Assembly: GCF_003001935.1 (NCBI RefSeq) | Contig: NZ_PVNG01000009.1 | Coordinates: forward strand, 186,001 to 250,000 | DNA from: Nonomuraea fuscirosea | Lineage (GTDB): Bacteria; Actinomycetota; Actinomycetes; Streptosporangiales; Streptosporangiaceae | Length of the DNA: 64,000 nt | Reading direction: 5' to 3' | Part shown: piece after piece, positions 34,149-42,436 of the stretch | How positions within the stretch are numbered: position 1 is the stretch's first letter | How the letters are laid out: the number at the start of each line of letters is the position of its first letter | The notes under the pieces: generated by a model | The model's input: only the letters and a program-made list of their open reading frames with translations | Database searches by the model: none | Told to the model about the DNA's origin: nothing | Translations under genes and position numbers: made by a program

Positions 34149-35156
34149 ATGTCAGGACCGGTACTGGCTCGCCGGGGCTTCCTGTCGGGCGCGGCAGGCC
34201 TCGCGGTGGCCCTGACACTCGCGGCGTGCGGCGACGGCGGCGCCGGGACGGCGGATCCGGCGGGCGGCGCGTCCCCGGCCGCGCGGAGCTGGACCTTCAC
34301 CGACGACCGCGGCAAGAAGCTGGAGCAGCCCAAGGTCCCCGGCAGGATCGTGGCGCAGGTCGGCTCGGCCGCCGCCCTCTGGGACTTCGGCGTGCGCCCC
34401 ATCGCCGTCTTCGGCCCGCACAAGCTCAAGGACGGCAGCAAGGACCCGCAGGTCGGCAACGTCGACATCACCAAGGTCACCGGCCTCGGCAACGTCTGGG
34501 ACGAGTTCAACGTCGAGCAGTACATCGGACTCCAGCCCGACCTCCTGGTCAGCAGCATGTACGTCAAGGACACCCTCTGGTACGTGCCCGAGAAGTCCAA
34601 GGAGACCATCGAGCAGGTCGCCCCCAGCGTCGGCGTCATGCTGACCGGCAAGAGCGCCACCGAGGTGATCGGCACCTACGAGGCCCTGGCCAAGTCCCTC
34701 GGCGCGGACATGCGGGGGGTGCCCGAGGCCAAGGCCCGCATGGAGGCGGCCACCAAGGAGCTCGCCGCGTTCGGCAACCTCAAGATCCTCATGGTCTCGG
34801 GCGGCGCGGACGCGTTCTGGATCGTCAACCCGCCGGAGTACCCGGACATCGTGCACCTCAAGGACGCCGGCCTGAACGTGGTCACGCCGGCCAAGGTGGA
34901 CGAGGGCGGCTTCTTCCAGACGCTCAGCTGGGAGAACGCCGACACCTACGAGGCCGACGTGATCCTGTACGACACCCGTACGCAGGCGCTCAAGCCCGAG
35001 GAGATGATGAAGAAGCCCACCTTCGCCAAACTCCCCGCGGTCGAGGCGGGCCAGCTCTACCCGTGGAACGCCGAGGCGCCCTACAGCTACCAGGGCTACG
35101 CGGCCTTCCTGGAGGGCCTGGTCGCGAACCTGAAGAAGGCGAAGCCGCTCACGTAA
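34149..35156 (+). CDS. Iron-siderophore ABC transporter substrate-binding lipoprotein
   Basis: 335 residues with AAGGAG 7 bases upstream. The leader has a Tat-like ARRGFLSG followed by a hydrophobic core and the lipobox LTLAACGD, so it should be exported and lipid-anchored at the Cys (residue 27). The mature part is a class III binding protein (FTDDRGKKLEQPKVPGRIVA, LQPDLLVSSMYVKDTLWYVP, ILYDTRTQALKPEEMMKKPT). It partners with the divergent FecCD/ATPase genes. No siderophore biosynthesis genes are in the window. Confidence 0.92.
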   Translation: MSGPVLARRGFLSGAAGLAVALTLAACGDGGAGTADPAGGASPAARSWTFTDDRGKKLEQPKVPGRIVAQVGSAAALWDFGVRPIAVFGPHKLKDGSKDPQVGNVDITKVTGLGNVWDEFNVEQYIGLQPDLLVSSMYVKDTLWYVPEKSKETIEQVAPSVGVMLTGKSATEVIGTYEALAKSLGADMRGVPEAKARMEAATKELAAFGNLKILMVSGGADAFWIVNPPEYPDIVHLKDAGLNVVTPAKVDEGGFFQTLSWENADTYEADVILYDTRTQALKPEEMMKKPTFAKLPAVEAGQLYPWNAEAPYSYQGYAAFLEGLVANLKKAKPLT

Positions 35157-35164
35157 CCCCCGGG

Positions 35165-37585
35165 TCAGTAGGCGCCGCGGACCTCGACGATCTCGGCGAG
35201 GGGGAACTCCAGGTAGTCGCCCGCCTCCTCGCACCACGCGTCCAGCGCGGCGCCCTTGAGCTCGCCGTGACTGATCGTGGCGGTCAGCCCGTCGGTGAGC
35301 GTGATGCCCGCGCGGACGCCCCGGTCGACCACGAACCCGAGCAGCGACTGCTGCGCCGTCGGCAGCCTGGTCGCCATCCGGCCGATGATGGCCCAGGTGC
35401 GCCCGTTCTTGGCGTCCTCGCTCCGGCCGGCGGCGACGAGGCGGCGGGCGTGCTCGTAGGGGTCGGGCGCCGGCTCGGCGAGCATGTACGCGGGCGCCTC
35501 CAGCTCGGCCAGGCCGGGGAACTCCGCCAGCTCGGCCACCTGCCCGCCGGGCAGCAGGATGAGCTTGCCGTTGGCCGGCTCCTCCGACCTGACCCGGTGG
35601 ATGGTGATCTCGCCGGTGTCGGAGACGGGCACGGGGGAGTAGCCGACCTCGCGCAGCGCCGCCAGCGTGCGATCGGCCGGCGCCCCGCTGACCAGCACCG
35701 TGGGCGCCAGCAGGCGCAGGCCGAGCCGCCCGAGCCGCCGGTGGGCGGCGATCTCGGCCAGCAACGCCGGGTCGGGGGCCTGCACGACGCAGCCGACCGT
35801 GCTGACCGTGACCTCGCCGTGCCTGCGGGCGGTGTCGCGGACCAGGTATTCGAGCGGCTGCGGGATGGTGCCGACCGTGGCCAGCTCGTCGAGCAGGTCG
35901 CCGGCCTCGTAGCCGCGGTCGAGCGCCCGTCGCACGCTCTCGGTGGTGAAGCGCCACACCGAGGCCGCGCCCCTGGACTCGCGCTCGGCGGTCCGGTCGA
36001 GCAGCGCCGCCAGCTCCGCCGACGGCGGGCCGGTGACCACCGCGGTCAGGTCGGGCCCGAACAGGGCGCTCCTGCGTACGCTGGCCAGCGCCCGGGTGGC
36101 GGCCTCGGCCAGGACCGGATCGTGCTCGACCACGGGGACGGCGTCGTCGTTCTCGTCGCCGGCCTTCGCGCCCAGGCCGGCCAGCGCGCGGCCGAGGTCG
36201 GTGAGCGCGTTGTTGGCCAGCAGGCCGAGCAGCCTGGCCTCGTCGAGCACCGCGGGCGCGCACTCGCGCAGCAGCGGCACGTCGATCAGCGGCGCGTGCC
36301 AGTGGACGCTGCTCATGAGGCTGTCGCGGTCGGCGAAGGCCGTGCCGGCGGGCAGGTGGGCCAGCACCGACAGCACCGCTCTGCGGATGCGGGCGAGCGC
36401 GCCGCCGGCCGGGTCGTCGCCGAGCACGGTGCCGTACTTGCCGTCGATCCTGCGCAGAGAAGATCGTTCCATTCGCCACCAGGCCGCGAGCAGCACCCGC
36501 AGCCGGGCCGAGCCCTCGTCGAGCCGCCACCGGTCGAAGCGCTCGGTGGGGATCATGCCGCCGGACGGCTCGTCCCAGGCCAGCAGCCTGGCCACCGTGC
36601 ACACTTCGAGCAGCAGCCGGGTCTCGTCCTCGTCGCAGCCGGTCTCCTTGGCCACCCTGCGGACCTCGCGCACGCCCACGCCGCCGGTCTTGAGCAGCGG
36701 CAGCGGCGTCTTGGAGGTGTTGTCGAGCAGGGCGGCGCACCGCTCGACCACATGCGGCGCGGCCAGCGTCATCAGGTGGTCGACCTCTTCGGGATCGACC
36801 GGGATGGTGGCCACCTCGGGCGCCTCAGGACGGTAGGCCGGGTGGTAGGCGGGGCCGCGCAGGCAGATCGCCACCTCGCGGGGGATCTCCGCGACGTGCC
36901 AGCTCGGCCGGAAGAGCAGCCCGTGGTCGGCGCACCACTTCTCGGGCGTGCCGGGCACGACGAACCTGCCGCCGTCGACGTCGAGCGCGGGCCCCTCCCA
37001 GGCGAACCGGTCGAGCAGCGCCACGGTGCCCTCGGGCGCGTTGCCCATCAGCGCCTTGATCCGGCCGTGGTCACCGAGCGTGTCGATGACGCGGGCGATC
37101 ATGCGGCGCTTGTTGCCGTGGGCGGGCAGGCCGAGCGCGCGGGCGAGCGCGTGCAGCGCGTCGTTGCTGATGGACCAGGAGTTGAGGTAGTGATCGAGCG
37201 GCTCGCCCAGGCTCAGAGGCGCGGACCAGTAGCGGGTGACGCCCTCGGCGAGGTGGATCACCCCGTCGTCGCCCGGCCAGGCCAGGGCGTGGTCGTAGAG
37301 GTGCTCCAGCCAGGGGGCGACGTCCTCGGGGCGCGCGTCGACGAAGCGCGCCAGCGTCTCCAGGGTGGGCCGCGTCATGGCCAGCGCGGCCTCGGCGAGC
37401 TGCAGGCAGGGCAGCGGCAGCCCGCGCAGGGTCTCCATCACGGCGAAGCCGTTGCCGAGCCGCTGGGCCAGGGTGTCGAGCCGCCTGGGCCAGGGCGCGG
37501 CGATGGCGTCGGGCCTGTTCGCCAGGATGCGGCCAAGCCGGTCTTCGTCTAGTTGTCGCAGCCAGCCGAGCAGGTGATCTTCCAT
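35165..37585 (-). CDS. Helicase-associated (XPB/Ssl2-like) domain protein
   Basis: 806 residues from ATG 37585. The N-terminal part consists of helical repeats (MEDHLLGWLRQLDEDRLGRI, ALHALARALGLPAHGNKRRM); the C-terminal part has the XPB-like helicase-associated module (GEVTVSTVGCVVQAPDPALL, RLLAPTVLVSGAPADRTLAA, EVGYSPVPVSDTGEI) and a WYL-like end (LDAWCEEAGDYLEFPLAEIV). It contains no Walker motif, so it is not itself a helicase. In actinobacteria this conserved protein is usually encoded separately from the XPB-type helicase and is thought to assist it in DNA repair; the role is inferred. Confidence 0.85.
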   Translation of the reverse strand: MEDHLLGWLRQLDEDRLGRILANRPDAIAAPWPRRLDTLAQRLGNGFAVMETLRGLPLPCLQLAEAALAMTRPTLETLARFVDARPEDVAPWLEHLYDHALAWPGDDGVIHLAEGVTRYWSAPLSLGEPLDHYLNSWSISNDALHALARALGLPAHGNKRRMIARVIDTLGDHGRIKALMGNAPEGTVALLDRFAWEGPALDVDGGRFVVPGTPEKWCADHGLLFRPSWHVAEIPREVAICLRGPAYHPAYRPEAPEVATIPVDPEEVDHLMTLAAPHVVERCAALLDNTSKTPLPLLKTGGVGVREVRRVAKETGCDEDETRLLLEVCTVARLLAWDEPSGGMIPTERFDRWRLDEGSARLRVLLAAWWRMERSSLRRIDGKYGTVLGDDPAGGALARIRRAVLSVLAHLPAGTAFADRDSLMSSVHWHAPLIDVPLLRECAPAVLDEARLLGLLANNALTDLGRALAGLGAKAGDENDDAVPVVEHDPVLAEAATRALASVRRSALFGPDLTAVVTGPPSAELAALLDRTAERESRGAASVWRFTTESVRRALDRGYEAGDLLDELATVGTIPQPLEYLVRDTARRHGEVTVSTVGCVVQAPDPALLAEIAAHRRLGRLGLRLLAPTVLVSGAPADRTLAALREVGYSPVPVSDTGEITIHRVRSEEPANGKLILLPGGQVAELAEFPGLAELEAPAYMLAEPAPDPYEHARRLVAAGRSEDAKNGRTWAIIGRMATRLPTAQQSLLGFVVDRGVRAGITLTDGLTATISHGELKGAALDAWCEEAGDYLEFPLAEIVEVRGAY

Positions 37586-37663
37586 CTGTCAGCACTCTCA
37601 TGGGGTCGCGCGCCGGACTCACCGTGAGCCATGACCATCCACGGTAATGCAGATCACCCCCGG

Positions 37664-38170
37664 TCAGGAGAGGACTGCCCAGACGATCTTTCCGTGAGGC
37701 GCGAGTGCGGACCAGCCCCAGCGGAGGCTGAGTGATTCGACGATGTGGAGTCCGAGGCCGCCGGTGTCGAGAGGCCCAGGGTAGCGCAGCACCGGCACCG
37801 AGGAGCCTGGATCGGTGAAGGCGCAGGTGATGAGCGGCCCGCGGCGGACGAGTGACATGTGGACCGTGCGCTCGCGGCGCGGGTCGTCGAGGCACAGGCC
37901 GTGACGCAGCGCGTTGGTGGCGAGCTCGGAGACCACCAGTTCGAGGTTGTCGGCCAGCTCCGCGCCGAGGCCCCAGCCCGTCAGGGTGCCGGCGGTGAAG
38001 CTCCGGGCGGCGTGGACCGAGGAGGCGGTGGGCGGGAGCACGAACGTGGCGCTCGCGGAGGGTCCGGGCACCAGCAGATCGCCGGCGGCCTCCGGCCACC
38101 AGCCGATCGGGGGCCACCAATCGAACGTGGTCCACTGGCCGTGCGCGGAGATTTGATGCACGTAGATCAT
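37664..38170 (-). CDS. ATP-binding regulatory protein (RsbW-like HATPase)
   Basis: 168 residues from ATG 38170. After a Trp-rich N-terminus (FDWWPPIGWWPEAAG), the HATPase_c_2 domain shows LELVVSELATNALRHG (N box), and GGLGLHIVESLSLRWGW (G box). Such small GHKL ATPases are anti-sigma or regulatory kinases; in actinomycetes they are commonly found with an XRE-DUF5753 gene and a DUF397 gene, exactly as here (38348 and 39215). It is divergent from that pair, sharing a 177-base promoter region. Confidence 0.88.
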   Translation of the reverse strand: MIYVHQISAHGQWTTFDWWPPIGWWPEAAGDLLVPGPSASATFVLPPTASSVHAARSFTAGTLTGWGLGAELADNLELVVSELATNALRHGLCLDDPRRERTVHMSLVRRGPLITCAFTDPGSSVPVLRYPGPLDTGGLGLHIVESLSLRWGWSALAPHGKIVWAVLS

Positions 38171-38347
38171 TCTGCGCCAAACTCTCGTGCAGGTGCAAGA
38201 GCGAATGCACGTGCAGACAACTCGTGCACACGCTACGGTTGCCCTCAAATGGTCAATATGGGGGAAAGGGGATCTTGTCCGCGGCCCATGATCTTTCGGC
38301 CGTGAAGTGACAGACTGTGTCGCAAGGAAACGACCAAGGAGCAGCAC

Positions 38348-39214
38348 GTGTCGATTGATCCGCCCGGTTCCGGTTCGACCGTAAGGCGCATCATGCTGGG
38401 GGCGAGCCTCAGGCGTCTCCGCGAGGCCAGCGGGCTCGACCGGGCACAGGCCGGATTCCACATCCGGGCGTCCGAGTCCAAGATCAGCCGGATGGAGCTC
38501 GGCCGCGTCGGGTTCAAGACACGTGACGTAGAAGACCTTCTCACCCTGTACGGCGTCGTCGACGATGCCGAACGCCGTGCTCTGCTGGAGATGGTGCGCG
38601 AGGCCAACACCCCCGGGTGGTGGCACAAATACTCCGCCGAACTGCCGTCGTGGTTCACCACGTACATCGGCCTGGAGGAGGCCGCGAGCGTGATTCGCAC
38701 CTATGAGGTGCAGTTCGTGCCCGGCCTGCTGCAGACGGCCTCGTACGCGCGGTCGGTCTTCCAGCTGGGCAATCCCGATGCGAGTCCGGAGAGAATCGAG
38801 CGGCGCGTGCACATGCGCATGCAGCGCCAGGAGCGCTTCACCCAGAAGGACGGCCCCCGTCTGTGGGCCGTCATCGACGAGGCGGCGCTCAAGCGGACCA
38901 TCGGCGGGCGGGAAGTCATGGCCGAGCAGCTCCAGCATCTGCTTGAAGTCGCCGCCCTTCCCAACATCACCCTCCAGGTGATGCCCTTCAGGTTCGGCAA
39001 ACATGCCGCCGAAGGGGGCGCGTTCAGCATCTTGCGGTTTCCCGAGTCCGACTTGTCGGACGTTGTCTATGTCGAGCAGCTCTGGGGTGCCCTGTACCTG
39101 GACAAGCGTGAGGACATCGACCCGTACCTCACGGCCATGGAGCAGCTGTGCGTGGAGAGCACCACGCCAGGGGGCACCGTCGAGCTCATCGGCGGTCTTC
39201 TCAGAAAGATGTAG
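38348..39214 (+). CDS. XRE-type regulator with DUF5753 (WhiJ/AbaA-like)
   Basis: 288 residues from GTG 38348, with AAGGAG upstream. The N-terminal helix-turn-helix is LGASLRRLREASGLDRAQAG, IRASESKISRMELGRVGF; the remainder is DUF5753 (FVPGLLQTASYARSVFQLGN, IDEAALKRTIGGREVMAEQL, LPNITLQVMPFRFGKHAAEG). This family includes developmental regulators of streptomycetes that act with a DUF397 partner. The partner follows directly at 39215, with no gap between stop and start. Confidence 0.9.
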   Translation: MSIDPPGSGSTVRRIMLGASLRRLREASGLDRAQAGFHIRASESKISRMELGRVGFKTRDVEDLLTLYGVVDDAERRALLEMVREANTPGWWHKYSAELPSWFTTYIGLEEAASVIRTYEVQFVPGLLQTASYARSVFQLGNPDASPERIERRVHMRMQRQERFTQKDGPRLWAVIDEAALKRTIGGREVMAEQLQHLLEVAALPNITLQVMPFRFGKHAAEGGAFSILRFPESDLSDVVYVEQLWGALYLDKREDIDPYLTAMEQLCVESTTPGGTVELIGGLLRKM

Positions 39215-39451
39215 ATGAACCAGACCTACAACGGCATGCCCGCGGCGGACCTGACCCAGGTCGCCTGGCGCAAGAGTCGCTACAGCAACTCGCAGGGCAA
39301 CTGCGTGGAACTCGCGGAGCTGCCCGACGGCGGCATCGCGGTGCGCAACTCGCGCTTCCCCGACGGCCCCGCCCTCATCTATACCCGCGACGAGATCCGG
39401 GCCCTGGTGCTCGGGGTGAAGGACGGAGAGTTCGACGGCCTTCTCGTTTAA
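39215..39451 (+). CDS. DUF397 domain protein
   Basis: 78 residues, with the DUF397 pattern VAWRKSRYSNSQGNCVELAE and VRNSRFPDGPALIYTRDEIR (the GNCVE core is typical). DUF397 proteins work as partners, likely antagonists, of the DUF5753 XRE regulators, as in the whiJ-type loci of Streptomyces. It starts one base after the regulator's stop. A strong hairpin follows. Confidence 0.93.
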   Translation: MNQTYNGMPAADLTQVAWRKSRYSNSQGNCVELAELPDGGIAVRNSRFPDGPALIYTRDEIRALVLGVKDGEFDGLLV

Positions 39452-39462
39452 CAGCGTTGTAA

Positions 39463-39499
39463 CCTCCGGCGCGCCCGCTTAACGGCGGCGCGCCGGAGG
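39463..39499 (+). terminator. Strong hairpin after the DUF397 gene
   Basis: CCTCCGGCGCGCC (39463-39475) and its perfect complement GGCGCGCCGGAGG (39487-39499) form a 13-base-pair GC stem with an 11-base loop, 12 bases after the DUF397 stop. There is no T run, as is common for actinobacterial terminators. Confidence 0.8.
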
Positions 39500-39538
39500 C
39501 GTAACCGCCCGGCCTCCTCCTGCGGTCAGGATCAGGTC

Positions 39539-39796
39539 ATGCTCGACCAGATGACCCTGTATCCGATCGCCGACGACGTGCTGTTCGCGCCGGGCGGCAA
39601 GGTCGTGATCCGCACCTACGGCGTGGCGCCGGCCACCGCGGGGGCGACCGTCTCCTACCGGACCTGGGTGACCGGCCTGCGCGACCAGCCCCGCTACTGG
39701 CACTGGGGCCACTTCGAGGACGCCGCCTCCGGGCACCGCAGGGTGCTGGAGTGGCTGACCGGCCGGGGACCGCAACCTTCCCAGACGCCCGCCTGA
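39539..39796 (+). CDS. Small protein of unknown function
   Basis: 85 residues from ATG 39539, MLDQMTLYPIADDVLFAPGG then VVIRTYGVAPATAGATVSYR and WVTGLRDQPRYWHWGHFEDA. The Trp/His-rich middle is distinctive, but I do not recognise a family. The start has no obvious ribosome site. It stands between a terminator and the palindrome upstream of the next gene. Confidence 0.6.
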   Translation: MLDQMTLYPIADDVLFAPGGKVVIRTYGVAPATAGATVSYRTWVTGLRDQPRYWHWGHFEDAASGHRRVLEWLTGRGPQPSQTPA

Positions 39797-39811
39797 TCGC
39801 TATCCTCAGGC

Positions 39812-39827
39812 CAAGCAACCGCTTGGT
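39812..39827. promoter_or_regulatory. Palindrome CCAAGC-AACC-GCTTGG upstream of the NIPSNAP-like gene
   Basis: Perfect 6-base arms around 4 bases, 10 to 25 bases before the start at 39837, so a bound protein would cover the ribosome-site or promoter area. The half-site CCAAGC recurs at 43365-43380, 43505-43515 and 56270-56280, always at the start of a predicted catabolic unit. Confidence 0.55.
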
Positions 39828-39836
39828 AGAGGAGGC

Positions 39837-40598
39837 GTGGTGCGGCGCGCGATCCACCTGATCGAGGAGGTCGACTTCCGGCCGATGAACTCCAGGCGTC
39901 CCCTGGAGTACCTCACCTGGCTGACCCGCTACAAGCGCGAGGACGAGACGCGCACCGCGCCGTCGCTCACCTCCGGCATGTCCATCAGGTCCCGCGAGAT
40001 CGACCTCGTCGGCGCCTTCTACGCGGTCGGCATCACCGGCCATCCGCAGTTCAAGGCCGTCACCCTCTGGGACTGCCACGGCGGCTGGGACGGCGGCTGG
40101 CGGCAGATGATGGAGATCTACCAGGGCGTGGACCAGCGCCTGTTCCTGTCCGACATCGACGACCTGCGCTTCTCCGCCTTCTCCCGGCCGCTCGGCGCCG
40201 CACCCGGCTGCCCGCCGCTGTCCGCGGCTCCCGCCGCCGAGCTCTACCTCTTCGAGAGCGCCCGGGTACGCCCCGGCGCCGCCCTCGACTACCTGCACGC
40301 CGTACGCACCGAGCGCGCGCCCGTCCTCGCCGAGCACGGCCACACCCTCGCCGGCCTGTACGAGGTGCTCTTCTGCGACACCGAGGTGGTCACCCTGTGG
40401 GCCGTCTCCCTGGACGACCACCTGGCCACCCAGCGCGCCAGGGACGCGGCGCTCGGCCTCGACGACGAGGTGGCGCCCGACTCCCGGCTGCTGGACTGGG
40501 GAAAACGGGCTCGCGACTATCTGGAAGGCCGCTGGCGTGAGACGCTTCTGGCACCCTTCCCCGGTTGCCGCCTGGCTCCGGGAGGACCGCCGGCCTAG
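39837..40598 (+). CDS. NIPSNAP-like protein
   Basis: 253 residues from GTG 39837 (GTG 39840 is equally possible; GAGGAGG lies just before). The second half, AAELYLFESARVRPGAALDY, LAGLYEVLFCDTEVVTLWAV, resembles the ferredoxin-like NIPSNAP dimeric alpha-beta fold; the first half (YYAVGITGHPQFKAVTLWDC-like region) looks like a second, degenerate copy, suggesting a fused tandem barrel. Such proteins occur in catabolic operons with oxygenases. The upstream palindrome links it to the units at 43 kb and 56 kb. Confidence 0.6.
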   Translation: MVRRAIHLIEEVDFRPMNSRRPLEYLTWLTRYKREDETRTAPSLTSGMSIRSREIDLVGAFYAVGITGHPQFKAVTLWDCHGGWDGGWRQMMEIYQGVDQRLFLSDIDDLRFSAFSRPLGAAPGCPPLSAAPAAELYLFESARVRPGAALDYLHAVRTERAPVLAEHGHTLAGLYEVLFCDTEVVTLWAVSLDDHLATQRARDAALGLDDEVAPDSRLLDWGKRARDYLEGRWRETLLAPFPGCRLAPGGPPA

Positions 40599-40618
40599 CG
40601 TCGGCCGCGGAGGTGGTC

Positions 40619-41506
40619 ATGTCAGACTCATACCTCTACAACGGGCAGCGACCGGACGATCACGTCGCCTCATGCCCCGACTGCGGTGCCGCCGTCGCCC
40701 TGCTCGACCAGCCCGGCACGGCCGTCGCGCCGCCGCCCGCGTTGCGCGCGGCCGTGCTGTCCATGGCGCGGCGCCGCCGCAGCCCCGCCGCGGTGGGCGT
40801 GGCCGGCGTGGCCACTCCCTACGCCGAGCAGGTCGCCGTCATGGACGAACTGCTCGCGGAGCTGAGCGCACCGCAGTGGGAGGCCCCGATCGCCCGGCAC
40901 GGCACCGTCAGGGGGCTGGTCGAGCACCTGACCGCCAACGACGCGACCGTGGCGGGGTTCATGGGCCTGCCGGGCCGCGACGCGGGCGCGTCCCCGCACC
41001 GGCGCTGGCGCGAGCAGGCCGGATCCCTGCTGGAACGGGTCTCCGCCAGCAGCGAAGTGCTCATGGGGGTGGAGGTCTCCCTGGCCGGCGCCCGCCCGGC
41101 CCGCGCGCCGCTGCGCCAGGCCATGATCCAGCGCACGTTCGAGACCTGGACGCACGCCGACGACATCAGGGCCGCCACCGACCGCTCCCGCGCCGCGCCG
41201 CGTCCCGAGCACGTGCACATGATCGCCGAGTTCGGGCTCGCGCTGCTGCCGCGCGCGATGAAGGGCCCGCGCCGTGACGTCTCCGCCACCATCGTGCTCA
41301 CCGGCCCGGGCGGCGGCACCTGGACGATCCCGCTCTCGCCCGCCTCCGACCACGTCGCCGTGCTCATCTCGGCGGACGCGGTCGGCTTCTGCCGCCTGCT
41401 GGCCGACCGGTGGCCGCCGGGCTCGTTCCCGTACGCCGCCGAGGGCGACCCCTCCCTCGCCCGTGACCTGATCCGCGCCGCCGCCACGCTGGGATGCGAC
41501 CGATGA
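40619..41506 (+). CDS. Zinc-finger plus maleylpyruvate-isomerase-like (MDMPI) protein
   Basis: 295 residues from ATG 40619 with GGAGGT 4 bases upstream. The N-terminus has DDHVASCPDCGAAVALLD, a HxxxCxxC motif like the zinc-binding anti-sigma module. Next is a DinB/MDMPI-type domain (VAVMDELLAELSAPQWEAPI, TVRGLVEHLTANDATVAGFM, ETWTHADDIRAATDR). The C-terminal MDMPI_C-like part closes the protein. The stop overlaps the start of a gene for a sigma-factor-like protein (ATGA at 41503-41506). The pair looks like an anti-sigma/sigma module, with the anti-sigma gene first. Confidence 0.8.
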   Translation: MSDSYLYNGQRPDDHVASCPDCGAAVALLDQPGTAVAPPPALRAAVLSMARRRRSPAAVGVAGVATPYAEQVAVMDELLAELSAPQWEAPIARHGTVRGLVEHLTANDATVAGFMGLPGRDAGASPHRRWREQAGSLLERVSASSEVLMGVEVSLAGARPARAPLRQAMIQRTFETWTHADDIRAATDRSRAAPRPEHVHMIAEFGLALLPRAMKGPRRDVSATIVLTGPGGGTWTIPLSPASDHVAVLISADAVGFCRLLADRWPPGSFPYAAEGDPSLARDLIRAAATLGCDR

Positions 41507-41766
41507 GCGACATGGACCTGTGCGCACGGCTGACGGCCGGCGACCTCGACGCCCTGGCCGAGGCCTACGACCTGCACGGCTCGTACGTGTTCGGGGTGGC
41601 GGCCAAGGTCACCGGCAGCCAGGCGACCGCCGAGGAGATCACCCAGAACGTGTTCGTCGCGCTCTGGGAGAGCCCGCAGACCTACGATCCCGGCCTGGGG
41701 TCGCTGCGCGGCTGGCTGGTGAGCCGGGCCCTGCACGAGTCGGCCCTGCGCGCGAAGGTCGGCTGA
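41503..41766 (+). CDS. Sigma-70 region-2-only protein
   Basis: 87 residues, LCARLTAGDLDALAEAYDLH, SYVFGVAAKVTGSQATAEEI, TQNVFVALWESPQTYDPGLG, SLRGWLVSRALHESAL. This is region 2 of an ECF sigma factor including the -10-binding helix (NVFVALWESP). It ends immediately after region 2; region 4, needed for -35 recognition, is absent, and no remnant is readable downstream before the hairpin at 41778. It is translationally coupled to the preceding zinc-finger protein. It may bind core polymerase and act as a decoy or co-regulator; this is a guess. Confidence 0.75.
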   Translation: MSDMDLCARLTAGDLDALAEAYDLHGSYVFGVAAKVTGSQATAEEITQNVFVALWESPQTYDPGLGSLRGWLVSRALHESALRAKVG

Positions 41767-41777
41767 CGCGCCCGCTC

Positions 41778-41806
41778 GGCCCGCCCGTTCCGGTCGGTGG
41801 CGGGCC
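41778..41806. terminator. Bidirectional hairpin between convergent genes
   Basis: GGCCCGCC (41778-41785) pairs with GGCGGGCC (41799-41806) around a 13-base loop, between the sigma-like stop and the stop of the convergent phosphatase. No T run on either side. Confidence 0.5.
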
Positions 41807-41817
41807 CGGTCGGCGGC

Positions 41818-42399
41818 TCAGCCGACCGGGGCGTTCCAGGTGGTGAGGACGGGTTCGGCGTGCTCGAAGCCGAGCCGCGAGTACGTGCCGGTGTCGAGCT
41901 TGAGCAGCCTGCCCTCCTCGGGGGCCAGGCCCAGCCAGCGGGCGGCCAGCACGCGCAGGAAGTGGCCGTGCGCCACCACCGCCACCCGGCCGTCGGCCTC
42001 CCGCGCCCGCGCGATCACCCGGTCGGCGCGGGCGGCCACCTGCGCGGCGCTCTCGCCCGGATGATCGGCGTCGCCGGGGATCACGCCGTCGCGCCACAGG
42101 TACCAGCCGGGCCGGTCCGCGCGGATGTCGGGCGTGGTGATGCCCTCGTACCCGCCGTAGTCCCACTCCCACAGGTCGGGGTCCACCTCGTAACCGCTCA
42201 GGCCGGCCAGCTCCGCCGTGCGCCTGGCCCGCTGGGCGGGGGAGACCAGCACCAGGCCGAACGGCTCCTTCACCAGCGGCGCCAGCGCCCTGGCCTGCTC
42301 CTCGCCGTGCTCCGTCAAAGGCAGGTCGGTACGGCCCGTGTGCCTGCCCGCCTTGCTCCACTCGGTCTCACCGTGCCGGAGCAGCAGCATCTCGTTCAT
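41818..42399 (-). CDS. Histidine phosphatase family protein
   Basis: 193 residues from ATG 42399. The catalytic motif is LLLRHGETEWSKAGRHTGRT (RHGE), with the second Arg-Glu group (EWDYGGYEGITTPDI) and the distal His in VAVVAHGHFLRVLAARWLGL. This is a phosphoglycerate-mutase-type acid phosphatase with broad possible substrates (sugar phosphates, adenosylcobalamin-pathway alpha-ribazole phosphate, or small phosphates). The cobalamin operon is only 6 kb away, but there is no direct link. Confidence 0.88.
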   Translation of the reverse strand: MNEMLLLRHGETEWSKAGRHTGRTDLPLTEHGEEQARALAPLVKEPFGLVLVSPAQRARRTAELAGLSGYEVDPDLWEWDYGGYEGITTPDIRADRPGWYLWRDGVIPGDADHPGESAAQVAARADRVIARAREADGRVAVVAHGHFLRVLAARWLGLAPEEGRLLKLDTGTYSRLGFEHAEPVLTTWNAPVG

Positions 42400-42436
42400 G
42401 GTCCCATCATCGGGCACGGCCGCTCGCGCGGTCGCG

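Noticed and set aside
34152-36740. An 862-residue minus-strand frame through the binding-protein gene
   Set aside because: Low-complexity composition, opposite to a clear lipoprotein gene and in another frame of the helicase-associated gene.
34226-37552. A 1108-residue plus-strand open frame
   Set aside because: It is rich in Arg, Gly, Pro and Gln, crosses the stop of the binding-protein gene and runs antisense to the 806-residue helicase-associated protein; a high-GC shadow.
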